Below, piece after piece: positions 17,203 to 24,619 of a DNA stretch of 41,593 nt (the stretch's first letter is position 1; each line of letters starts with the position of its first letter). Origin of the DNA: Saprospirales bacterium (GTDB lineage Bacteria > Bacteroidota > Bacteroidia > Chitinophagales > JADIYW01). Below the pieces are notes generated by a model. That model searched no databases. It saw nothing but the letters and a program-made list of their open reading frames with translations, and was not told where the DNA came from. The position numbers and the translations under genes were made by a program. The DNA lies in NCBI GenBank assembly GCA_016711605.1, contig JADJSS010000025.1:1-41593 (forward strand), read 5' to 3'.

Positions 17203-17811
17203 ATGAAACGAATATTGTTTATTGTAGGTGTCTTTTTGATGTTTTTAGATCAGACTGCAATAGCTGAAGAAACTTGGAAGCTTGAAAAAAACAAAAATGA
17301 AATTAAAGTTTGGACAAGAAAACCAGTTAATTCATCTTTAAAAGAATTTAAAAGCATTACGAGTGTAAATAGTGCATTAGATAAAGTAGTTTCTTACTTT
17401 AGAAATTATAAGTCATTTGATAAATGGATGTACAGAGTAATTCCTGGAAGTGTAAAACAATTAAAATTAAACAATGAAAATGATTTTTATATTCAAGTTT
17501 TAATGAGTGCACCATTGATAAAAACTCGAGAAATCATTACACGATACCTATTTTCAAAACCTGATGAAAAAGGTGCCATTACTATTACCGTAGAAAATGC
17601 TTTCAATATTCTTCCAGAAAACGACGATTATGTTCGTGTAAAAAAAATAACTGCCATCTGGAAATTTACACCTTTGGCAAATAATAAAACGGAAATCTAT
17701 CATCAGGCAATTACCGATCCAGGTGGAAGTATACCAACTGCATTTATTAATATGGCCATTGCTGATGCACCTTTTACGATGTTATCCAAATTAAAAGAAA
17801 CGTTTAAATAA
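17203..17811 (+). CDS. secreted START-like domain protein (copy 1)
   Basis: A 202-residue protein with a signal peptide (about 1-21, ending AIAEE) and a START-like lipid-binding fold: WKLEKNKNEIKVWTRK, a conserved opening, then SALDKVVSYFRNYKSFDKWM, SAPLIKTREIITRY, a central strand pair, and WKFTPLANNKTEIYHQAITDPGGSIPTAFINMAIADAPF, the typical end with its DPGG loop before the final helix. Such proteins bind a hydrophobic ligand in a cavity; the signal peptide puts this one in the periplasm or outer membrane space. The ligand is unknown. It is followed 8 bases later by a paralogue. Confidence 0.82.
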   Translation: MKRILFIVGVFLMFLDQTAIAEETWKLEKNKNEIKVWTRKPVNSSLKEFKSITSVNSALDKVVSYFRNYKSFDKWMYRVIPGSVKQLKLNNENDFYIQVLMSAPLIKTREIITRYLFSKPDEKGAITITVENAFNILPENDDYVRVKKITAIWKFTPLANNKTEIYHQAITDPGGSIPTAFINMAIADAPFTMLSKLKETFK

Positions 17812-17819
17812 TTTACTAA

Positions 17820-18425
17820 ATGAGAAAATCTATCCTATCTATTTTACTATTATTTTTATTGATTGCACCAGTTTTTTCGCAGGAAAAATGGAAATTGGAA
17901 AAAGATAAAGATGGAATTAAAGTATGGACACGCAAAGTGGAAAACACAAAATTAAAAGAATCTAAAGTTAGTGCAGTAATAAATGCACCTATTGAAAAAG
18001 TAGTAGATTTTTTAAGAGATTATAAAAACCACGAGAAAATATCTTATAAAGTAGATGATGGCAGCGTTCGACTTTTAAAAAAAGTATCTAACAATGAATT
18101 TTATGTTTATATCACAGCATCAGCACCTTTAATTAAACGAAGAGATTTAATTACTCATTTTAATATTAAAGCACCTGATGCAAATGGTGTTGTTTACATT
18201 GTTGCAGAATCTTGTCCAAATTTAATACCAGTGAAAGAAGAAAATGTACGTATACAAAAAATGAAAGCTTATTGGAAAATATCACCTTTACCTAATAATA
18301 AAACTGAAATTATTGAACAGGCATTTACGGATCCTGCTGGAACTATTCCTGAACTATTGGTAAATATCAGTTCGGTAGATGCACCTTTTTATTTAATCAG
18401 TAGAATGAAAGAATTAATTAAATAG
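17820..18425 (+). CDS. secreted START-like domain protein (copy 2)
   Basis: A 201-residue paralogue of the preceding gene. It has a signal peptide (about 1-20, VFSQEK at the cut) and the same blocks: WKLEKDKDGIKVWTRK, APIEKVVDFLRDYKNHEK, SAPLIKRRDLITHF, WKISPLPNNKTEIIEQAFTDPAGTIPELLVN and a closing helix. The two copies share the overall pattern but differ at many positions, so the duplication is not recent. Copy 2 has DPAG where copy 1 has DPGG. Its TAG overlaps the aroA stop on the opposite strand by 8 bases, leaving no room for a separate terminator. Confidence 0.82.
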   Translation: MRKSILSILLLFLLIAPVFSQEKWKLEKDKDGIKVWTRKVENTKLKESKVSAVINAPIEKVVDFLRDYKNHEKISYKVDDGSVRLLKKVSNNEFYVYITASAPLIKRRDLITHFNIKAPDANGVVYIVAESCPNLIPVKEENVRIQKMKAYWKISPLPNNKTEIIEQAFTDPAGTIPELLVNISSVDAPFYLISRMKELIK

Positions 18426-19668
18426 TTGTAATCTTAAAACCCAATTTCTTCAAATCTTCCCAAAATAATGGATAAGATTTTGAAACTACATTTGGTTCTT
18501 CAATTAAAATAGATTTTGTTTTTAAACATAGCGGTGCAAATGCCATTGCCATTCTATGATCGTCATATGTTGAAATAGAAGTCGCGAGTTGTGTGTCGCG
18601 AGTCGTGTAATTATTTATGTTTAATTTCCACTTATTGGTATTGATTTCATTTAGTGAAGCCATTCTTAATTTTTGCAATTCATTATCTAAGGCAGCAATG
18701 CGATCGGTTTCTTTGATGCGTAAAGTTTGCAAACCTTCACAATTCATTTCAATAGCTGAAGCAACACAAAAAGTTATTACTGTTTGAGCAATATCTGGAC
18801 ATTCAATAAAATTAAAATTATACGAGTCAAAATCTGGTTTGCGTACTTTATTGAGCACAATTGCATTTTCTTTCCAGGTAGTTTCCACACCGAAACTATC
18901 AGCAATTGCTGCTATTATAGCATCACCTTGTAACTGTTGATTTGTTAAACCTATCAATTCAATTTCTGCTTTTTCTGACAAAATTGCAATAGAATAAAAA
19001 TAAGTTGCAGCGCTCCAATCAGCTTCTACATAATATTTTTTGGGTTGATAATTTCCACTTTTCACTGCTATTTTATTATCGACAAATGAGGTTTCAATAC
19101 CAAAATATTCCATTATTTTCAAGGTCATTTTTATGTATGGAACCGAGACAATAGTGCCAATTAATTCAAGCTCTAAGCCATTTTCTAAAGTTGGTGCAAT
19201 TAACAAAAGTGCCGTTATATATTGAGATGAAGTATCAGCTGGTAAAGATATTTTACCACCTTTTAATTTTTTCCCTTTGATGCGTAATGGAGGAAATCCG
19301 ATCTTATTTTCATAAGAGATATCTGCACCTAATTGTTGTAATGCATCTACCAAAATTTTTATGGGTCGAAGTTGCATTCGTTCACTGCCAGTTAGTACTA
19401 CTTCACGACCATCTTGTGTAGCTAAATAAGCAGTGAGAAAACGAAAAGTTGTACCACCAGCACCAGCATCTAAAACTGTATTGTCAAATTGCAATAATTG
19501 CTGCATCAATACAGTGTCATCTGCATTTGATAAATTTTCAATTTCTATCAAATTATTACATAATGCGTTTATCACTAATACACGATTACTTATACTTTTT
19601 GAACCATTTAGTTGTATGGTTCCTTTAATGAAATCAGAAACAGGTGTTTTTATTAGATATTTTTCCAA
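18418..19668 (-). CDS. aroA: 3-phosphoshikimate 1-carboxyvinyltransferase (EPSP synthase)
   Basis: Transfers the enolpyruvyl group of PEP to shikimate 3-phosphate, the sixth step of the shikimate pathway towards chorismate and aromatic amino acids. It has 416 residues. Landmarks are GSKSISNRVLVINAL (23-37), DAGAGGTTFRFLTAY, ADTSSQYITALLL, KETDRIAAL and TYDDHRMAMAFAPL. All are in the expected order. Just before TYDDHRMAM, the stretch TTRDTQLATSIS is encoded by a GC-rich 14-base tandem repeat (18581-18608) that looks unlike the rest of the gene; it falls in a variable loop. The gene ends against the convergent START gene. Confidence 0.93.
   Translation of the reverse strand: MEKYLIKTPVSDFIKGTIQLNGSKSISNRVLVINALCNNLIEIENLSNADDTVLMQQLLQFDNTVLDAGAGGTTFRFLTAYLATQDGREVVLTGSERMQLRPIKILVDALQQLGADISYENKIGFPPLRIKGKKLKGGKISLPADTSSQYITALLLIAPTLENGLELELIGTIVSVPYIKMTLKIMEYFGIETSFVDNKIAVKSGNYQPKKYYVEADWSAATYFYSIAILSEKAEIELIGLTNQQLQGDAIIAAIADSFGVETTWKENAIVLNKVRKPDFDSYNFNFIECPDIAQTVITFCVASAIEMNCEGLQTLRIKETDRIAALDNELQKLRMASLNEINTNKWKLNINNYTTRDTQLATSISTYDDHRMAMAFAPLCLKTKSILIEEPNVVSKSYPLFWEDLKKLGFKITTI
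18581..18608 (-). repeat. 14-base tandem repeat inside aroA
   Basis: GTCGCGAGTTGTGT (18581-18594) is followed directly by GTCGCGAGTCGTGT (18595-18608), with one mismatch. Each unit has eight or nine G/C in 14, far above the surrounding gene. Confidence 0.7.
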
Positions 19669-19707
19669 GCAGAAAATCTTATAGATTAAAAAGTCAATTA
19701 ACTGATT

Positions 19708-19920
19708 TTATTTAAATTTCTCTCTATTCATTTTCCAGATAACCATAGCACCGCCAATAGTTACGAATGGAAATGCCAATAAATATAAAATTCCAGTATT
19801 TAAACTTTTTGCATATTCTGAATGTGAAGCAGCTGCTTTACACATTGGACATTGCGCATATGAATTAGTTACCAAAACAACTAAAATCAGTAGTATTATA
19901 AATGAAATGAATTTTTTCAT
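19708..19920 (-). CDS. small CPMC-motif membrane protein, conserved hypothetical
   Basis: A 70-residue protein with an N-terminal hydrophobic signal or anchor (about 1-22, ending NSYAQ), a CPMC motif straight after it (Cys24 and Cys27), the short link KAAASHSEYAKSLNTG, and one membrane helix (about 44-63) ending in positive charges (WKMNREKFK). The two Cys would lie on the periplasmic side. Similar small proteins occur close to oxidase and SCO genes in other Bacteroidota as far as I recall; none has a known function. A copper or thiol role in oxidase assembly is inference from motif and location. Confidence 0.7.
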   Translation of the reverse strand: MKKFISFIILLILVVLVTNSYAQCPMCKAAASHSEYAKSLNTGILYLLAFPFVTIGGAMVIWKMNREKFK

Positions 19921-20032
19921 GTGTAAGGTAAAATTACAAAATAAGAAGCAATCAAAAGGGAAATTATTGTTAAGGTTTATAAGTAAACGATAAGACCTAT
20001 ATGCTAAAACAATAAAAACTTCTACTTAAATT

Positions 20033-20527
20033 CTATTTAGCCAATGCATTCAAAACTGCTTCATAGTTGGGTTCATCAACTGTTTCTGCGACTTGTTCTG
20101 TGTGTATCACTTTTCCATTTTCATCAGCAACAATTATACATCTGCTTAATAAACTTTTCAATGGACCATCCATAAATAGTAGTGAGTCAAAAGCATCACT
20201 TCTAAACGCTGATAATGTTTCTACATTAGTAATGCCTTCAGCACCACAAAAGCGATTTAATGCAAATGGCAAATCTTTGGAAACAGATACTACTGCAACA
20301 TTTTCTAATTTTGTTGCGTCTATATTAAAATGCCTTACAGATGCTGCGCATGTACCTGTATCAATACTTGGAAATATGTTTAAAACCAATCTTTTTCCTT
20401 GAAAATCTGTTAATGATTTTTCAGATAAATTAGATGCAACTAAGCTAAAGTTTGCTAAAGATTCACCAATTGCAGGCAAATTTCCATTAGTTTGAAAAGG
20501 ATTACCCTTTAAAGTTACTGTTGCCAT
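20033..20527 (-). CDS. tpx: thiol peroxidase (atypical 2-Cys peroxiredoxin)
   Basis: Reduces hydrogen peroxide and organic hydroperoxides using thioredoxin. It has 164 residues. The Tpx pattern is clear: KGNPFQTNGNLPAIG at the N-terminus, then PSIDTGTCAASVRHF with the peroxidatic Cys60 and NRFCGAEGI with the resolving Cys94, matching the spacing in the E. coli enzyme (61 and 95). The protein has no signal peptide and acts in the cytoplasm. It lies between the oxidase assembly genes and the CPMC gene; gaps of 56 and 112 bases suggest its own promoter. Confidence 0.95.
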   Translation of the reverse strand: MATVTLKGNPFQTNGNLPAIGESLANFSLVASNLSEKSLTDFQGKRLVLNIFPSIDTGTCAASVRHFNIDATKLENVAVVSVSKDLPFALNRFCGAEGITNVETLSAFRSDAFDSLLFMDGPLKSLLSRCIIVADENGKVIHTEQVAETVDEPNYEAVLNALAK

Positions 20528-20583
20528 ATTATATTATTTTTTTTGTAAAGATAATAATAACTATCAATTTGCTCTATAAAAAA

Positions 20584-21126
20584 TCAATAATATGGAGCCA
20601 TAAATACATAAACTAAAACACCTGAGATTGCAACATATAACCACAATGGAAAAGTATATTTTGCCCATTTCTTATGTGAAACAAAATTATTTTGAAAAGC
20701 AAATGAAAATGTTTTTAAAACAAAAGGCAATACAATTGTAGATAGAACGATATGTGATATCAGAATAAAAAAATAAACATATCGGATTTTTCCAACACCT
20801 AAAAACTTACTGTCTTCTGCGTTTAAAGTATGATAAATAACATAAGATGTTAAAAATACGCAAGACAAAATCAATGCACTCAACATCGCAAATCGATGTG
20901 CGTTTGATTTTTTATTTTTAATAAAAAACAATCCTATAAGTAAGCAAATAGTTGTACCTGAGTTTACAAACGCATTAAATTTTGGAAAGAAAGATAAGTT
21001 TACAGTGCTAGTAATTTCAGGTGGTGCAATTTTTAGCATAGCTATCACTAAAGCTGGTACAGCAATCGAAATAACTGCAATAACTATATTGATTGTTTTT
21101 GTAGGAGTATTTTTTAGAAATGACAT
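20584..21126 (-). CDS. DUF420 membrane protein, probable oxidase assembly factor
   Basis: A 180-residue polytopic membrane protein with about five spans. The DUF420 pattern is visible in FVNSGTTICLLIGLFFIKNKKSNAHRFAMLSALILSCVFLTSYVIYH and HIVLSTIVLPFVLKTF, with conserved His in the helices, and HKKWAKYTFPLWLYVAISGVLVY at the end. Relatives in Bacillus-type oxidase clusters (CtaM) help to activate the copper B site of A-type oxidases. Position directly after the SCO gene, as last member of the respiratory run, fits that role. Confidence 0.85.
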   Translation of the reverse strand: MSFLKNTPTKTINIVIAVISIAVPALVIAMLKIAPPEITSTVNLSFFPKFNAFVNSGTTICLLIGLFFIKNKKSNAHRFAMLSALILSCVFLTSYVIYHTLNAEDSKFLGVGKIRYVYFFILISHIVLSTIVLPFVLKTFSFAFQNNFVSHKKWAKYTFPLWLYVAISGVLVYVFMAPYY

Positions 21127-21171
21127 AGAAAATATTTTTATAGAAGTGAAAATAAAAAAACAGTAACTAAA

Positions 21172-21891
21172 CTATTTTGTTTTCACTTTCATGGGAACAT
21201 TATAGCTGGCTAGCAATACTTTTACTGCATCCATTAACTGTTTAACTTTTAAAGAATCAGTACCATTATAAAATCCACGAATTTGACCTTCTTTATCAAT
21301 GATAGCAATTTTTTCGTCATGAATAAAATCTGCTGGACCACCATCACCTTGAGTTGCAGTAATAAAATAACCATTTCGTGCCATTTTATAAATTTCTTTT
21401 TTATCACCAGTCAATAAAAACCAATTTTTAGAACTGATATTATTATCAACAGCGTATTGAAATAATTGTTTTACAGAATCTGTTTCAGGATCTACTGTAT
21501 GTGATAAAATTTGTACATCTGGCTCATCATTAAATTCTTCCTGTACCTTTTTCATATTTCTATGCATATCAATACAAATGGTTTTACAGGTTGTAAAAAA
21601 GAAATCTACCAGTAAAATTTTACCATTCAAGCTATTTTTAGTAATCGTATCACCTAATTGATTTACAAATTTAAAATCAGGAATATGAAAATATGCAGTA
21701 TCTGTAAATTTTCTACCTTTTGAATTCTCATTTTCAAATGGAGTTCTAGGACCATAAATAGGTAAAACATGCTGCGTATCGAGCTTAGGTGCATCTTTAT
21801 GTAAACGCATAAATACCAGCAAAAAAATTACTGGGAAAACAAACAAAAGTAGTATTGATAATAAAAACGGTCTTTTAGAAGAAGTTGTCAT
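21172..21891 (-). CDS. SCO1/SenC copper chaperone
   Basis: A 239-residue membrane-anchored thioredoxin-fold protein. Residues about 9-29 form the anchor. The copper site is complete: Cys102 and Cys106 (TTCKTICIDM) and His191 (DFIHDEKIAI); HTVDPETDS is the usual SCO loop. SCO proteins deliver copper to, or reduce the cysteines of, the binuclear CuA centre of oxidase subunit II, which is encoded upstream in the same run. It lies 45 bases from DUF420 and 18 bases from the subunit IV gene. Confidence 0.93.
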   Translation of the reverse strand: MTTSSKRPFLLSILLLFVFPVIFLLVFMRLHKDAPKLDTQHVLPIYGPRTPFENENSKGRKFTDTAYFHIPDFKFVNQLGDTITKNSLNGKILLVDFFFTTCKTICIDMHRNMKKVQEEFNDEPDVQILSHTVDPETDSVKQLFQYAVDNNISSKNWFLLTGDKKEIYKMARNGYFITATQGDGGPADFIHDEKIAIIDKEGQIRGFYNGTDSLKVKQLMDAVKVLLASYNVPMKVKTK

Positions 21892-21909
21892 TTGTAGATA
21901 GTAACAAAA

Positions 21910-22242
21910 TTACTTTATCAAGTAAAGTAATTTGTGCAAATAGTTTCCTTCAACGCCAAATGCTATAATTGCCCATAGAAGAAAAAATAAAGGTAATCCA
22001 AGTGAAAGCATAAAAGCACGCTTTTCATATTTTAAGTGCATAAATTCACCAATAATAAAAAATGCTTTAGCAATAGATGCGATTGCATAAAATGGATTCA
22101 TAATCCATTTAGGCAAATGTGGTCCAAGAATTAAAGCAGCTGCTACTTCTACAACTGTAACTATTGATAAAATAACAGTTACTTTCCAAACACCAGCTAC
22201 TTGTGCTTTATACTCTTCTTCTGTTAATTGATGATCGCTCAT
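21910..22242 (-). CDS. cytochrome c oxidase subunit IV (prokaryotic, CoxD-like)
   Basis: A 110-residue protein with three membrane helices: about 16-38 (VWKVTVILSIVTVVEVAAALILG), 46-67 (FYAIASIAKAFFIIGEFMHLKYE) and 77-98. The EFMHLKYEKR motif at the end of helix 2 is the mark of the small subunit IV of bacterial A-type oxidases (Pfam COX4_pro). It helps to stabilise the core complex. Gene order (after two subunit III genes, before SCO) is the common Bacteroidota arrangement. Confidence 0.88.
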   Translation of the reverse strand: MSDHQLTEEEYKAQVAGVWKVTVILSIVTVVEVAAALILGPHLPKWIMNPFYAIASIAKAFFIIGEFMHLKYEKRAFMLSLGLPLFFLLWAIIAFGVEGNYLHKLLYLIK

Positions 22243-22290
22243 GATATATTTTAATTAGATTTTTATTGAATTAGTTATTAATGAATTTTG

Positions 22291-23046
22291 TTACATTAAG
22301 TAAAAAGCTAAGAATACGAATACCCAAACTAAATCTACAAAGTGCCAGTATAAACCTAATTTTTCAATCATTTCATAGTGGCCACGTTTCTCAAAAGTAC
22401 CATTAGCTGTTGCAAAGAAACCCCAAATATTTAAGCAAACACCAGTAAATACGTGGAAACCGTGAAAACCTGTGATACCAAAAAACAAAGCACCAAAAGC
22501 AACTGGACCTGGCGAAAATAAAGGTTTTCCTTGTTCGTGTACATTCCAAAGTGTGGTTAAACCATCTTTACCTTCATAAAAAACATTATAAAACGGACGC
22601 ATACCTTCTGCTAACAAATGTTGCCATTCCCAAGCTTGACAACCTAAAAATGCAGCACCACCTAAAATTCCCCAAAACATCCAATACATTACACCTTTTT
22701 TATTCATTCTATGTCCTTCTTGTACAGCACGTACTACAAAAACAGAACTCATAATCAGAATAAATGTCATGATGGAAACGAAACCCATTGGAATTTTATG
22801 GTGCCCCATAAAAGGCATTGCATTAAATACATCATTTGGATTTGGCCACCATTTGTGCCCCAATCTTAAGCATGCGTATGCTATTAAGAATGCTGAAAAT
22901 GTAAATGCATCAGACAATAAGAAATACCACATCATGGTCTTTCCATAGCTAATATTCATCGGTGATTTTTCGCCACCTTCGCCATTATCTGCCGTTGGTA
23001 GTTGATGAACTGTATGATGCTCTTTTATTTCTAAAACTTCTGCCAT
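22291..23046 (-). CDS. coxC: cytochrome c oxidase subunit III (longer copy)
   Basis: A 251-residue membrane protein of the heme-copper oxidase subunit III family. The N-terminal 30 residues are soluble; the first helix is MMWYFLLSDAFTFSAFLIAY. Landmarks are GCQAWEWQHLL, GFHGFHVFTGVCLNIWG and the final LGLYWHFVDLVWVFVFLAFYLM. A soluble loop of about 45 residues (RPFYNVFYEGKDGLTTLWNVHE and beyond) lies between helices. It is 18 bases downstream of a shorter subunit III gene, so two forms are made from one transcript. Confidence 0.92.
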   Translation of the reverse strand: MAEVLEIKEHHTVHQLPTADNGEGGEKSPMNISYGKTMMWYFLLSDAFTFSAFLIAYACLRLGHKWWPNPNDVFNAMPFMGHHKIPMGFVSIMTFILIMSSVFVVRAVQEGHRMNKKGVMYWMFWGILGGAAFLGCQAWEWQHLLAEGMRPFYNVFYEGKDGLTTLWNVHEQGKPLFSPGPVAFGALFFGITGFHGFHVFTGVCLNIWGFFATANGTFEKRGHYEMIEKLGLYWHFVDLVWVFVFLAFYLM

Positions 23047-23064
23047 TGGTTGAGCTTTATTCGA

Positions 23065-23700
23065 TTAATGATTTAAATTTAAAGATAAAAAAATGAATAG
23101 ATATAACCACAACAAACCCATAAAATGCCAATACATAGACAATAAATCTGTTCTGATTGCAAATCTTCCTTTTTCTGTATTTTCTAATTCTGTAATAATT
23201 TCTGTACTTGTTGGTTGACGTAACTTAAATAACGAACGAGTGGTTGCCACAATCATGAAAAGTAATCCACAAATCACGTGTAATGCATGAAATGCTGTAA
23301 TTACATAAAAGAATGGACCCGCTGGATTTGGATTATAAGACAAATATATACCTTGATTAGTTAATTGTGACCAACCTGTCACTTGAAAAGCGCAAAATAA
23401 TATTCCTAAGAAAGTAGTTGTAAATAATCCAACAGCTGTCATTATCTTATTTCCTTTTTTATTAGAAATGTGTGCAACAATTAGTGACATACTACTTAAC
23501 AATATCATTAAGGTTGAAACGTTAAAAATTGATGGCATTGTAAAAGATGACCAAGCACCACCAGCGCCTTTACGAACAATGAATGCACTGGTAAAACCAC
23601 CAAATGTCATCATAATAGAAACAATTGCCATCCACATTGTGAAACGCTGAGCACCTTGGTTGCCAAATTTTGTTTTATTATATGTTACACTCAAACTCAT
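23065..23700 (-). CDS. cytochrome c oxidase subunit III family protein (shorter copy)
   Basis: A 211-residue membrane protein of the subunit III family with about five helices. It opens with GNQGAQRFTMWMAIVSIMMTFGGFTSAFI and carries TAFHALHVICGLLFMIV and the C-terminal signature LLSMYWHFMGLLWLYLFIFLSL. Compared with the next gene it lacks the long soluble loop. Its start codon shares one base with the ctaB stop, so the two are probably coupled. Paired subunit III genes are frequent in Bacteroidota oxidase operons; it may replace helices missing from the other copy, which is inference. Confidence 0.88.
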   Translation of the reverse strand: MSLSVTYNKTKFGNQGAQRFTMWMAIVSIMMTFGGFTSAFIVRKGAGGAWSSFTMPSIFNVSTLMILLSSMSLIVAHISNKKGNKIMTAVGLFTTTFLGILFCAFQVTGWSQLTNQGIYLSYNPNPAGPFFYVITAFHALHVICGLLFMIVATTRSLFKLRQPTSTEIITELENTEKGRFAIRTDLLSMYWHFMGLLWLYLFIFLSLNLNH

Positions 23701-24605
23701 TATATTTTATCTATTACTAATGCAAGAAAAACGATAGGCAAATAAATAAAAGACGCGAACATTAATTTTCGAGCACTTTTATCTGTTAAATCAGTAGCTA
23801 ATTGAATTCCAGCACTTAGGAAATAAATTCCAGCAATTAAGGAAACAATTAAAGATGCAATTCCCGAAATATTTAATATGTATGGTAAAGTGCTAACTGC
23901 TAATAAGCCAATTAAATATGGAATATTTTGCAATGCAGTATTACGAGTTTTGCCTTCATTTGATGGTAATAAAAAATAGCCAGCTTTTTTATAGTCTTCA
24001 TCTAATAACCATGCGATAGACCAAAAATGTGGAATTTGCCAAAAGAATTGAATAGTAAATAATACAATTCCAATGGTACCAATGGTACCTGAAGCAGCTG
24101 TGTAACCAATTAACAATGGAATAGAGCCAGGAATTGCACCTATAAATACAGAAACTGGACTTATTCTTTTAAATGGTGTATATATGAAAGCGTAAGAAAT
24201 CAATGCTAATGCACCTAATAAACCACTTAAAGTATTAAAATAAAAAGCTAAAATAAGTATGCCACTTACGCCAGTAATACCTGCTATCATATATGCTTCT
24301 ACAAGTCTCATTCTACCAGCTGGCAAAGGACGATTTTGAGTTCTTGTCATCAATTTATCTAAATCTTTTTCAATAATTTGATTAACCGTATTGGAAGATG
24401 CAGTTACTAAAAATCCACCAAGAAATAAAAAAAACACATTTGACCAAACTACAGCAGTTTCAATAGCTAATAAATATGCCATAATAGCAGAGAAAACAAC
24501 TAACAATGAAAGTCTTAATTTTGTCAATTCCATAATATCTTTCAACTTTAATGAAAGTATTTTAAAGAAAGACAACTGACTGTTATTTACAACTTTTGTA
24601 TTCAT
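23700..24605 (-). CDS. ctaB: protoheme IX farnesyltransferase (heme O synthase)
   Basis: Adds a farnesyl group to heme B to give heme O, the precursor of heme A for the adjacent oxidase. It has 301 residues and seven to nine membrane helices. The prenyl-diphosphate-binding motifs are present: NTVNQIIEKDLDKLMTRTQNRPLPAGR in loop 2/3 (with the spaced Asp residues and the TRTxxRPLP end) and DEDYKKAGYFLLP in loop 6/7. It lies 14 bases after coxA and overlaps the next gene by one base. Heme A synthase (CtaA) is not encoded in the window. Confidence 0.95.
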   Translation of the reverse strand: MNTKVVNNSQLSFFKILSLKLKDIMELTKLRLSLLVVFSAIMAYLLAIETAVVWSNVFFLFLGGFLVTASSNTVNQIIEKDLDKLMTRTQNRPLPAGRMRLVEAYMIAGITGVSGILILAFYFNTLSGLLGALALISYAFIYTPFKRISPVSVFIGAIPGSIPLLIGYTAASGTIGTIGIVLFTIQFFWQIPHFWSIAWLLDEDYKKAGYFLLPSNEGKTRNTALQNIPYLIGLLAVSTLPYILNISGIASLIVSLIAGIYFLSAGIQLATDLTDKSARKLMFASFIYLPIVFLALVIDKI

Positions 24606-24619
24606 TTTATATAATACTA

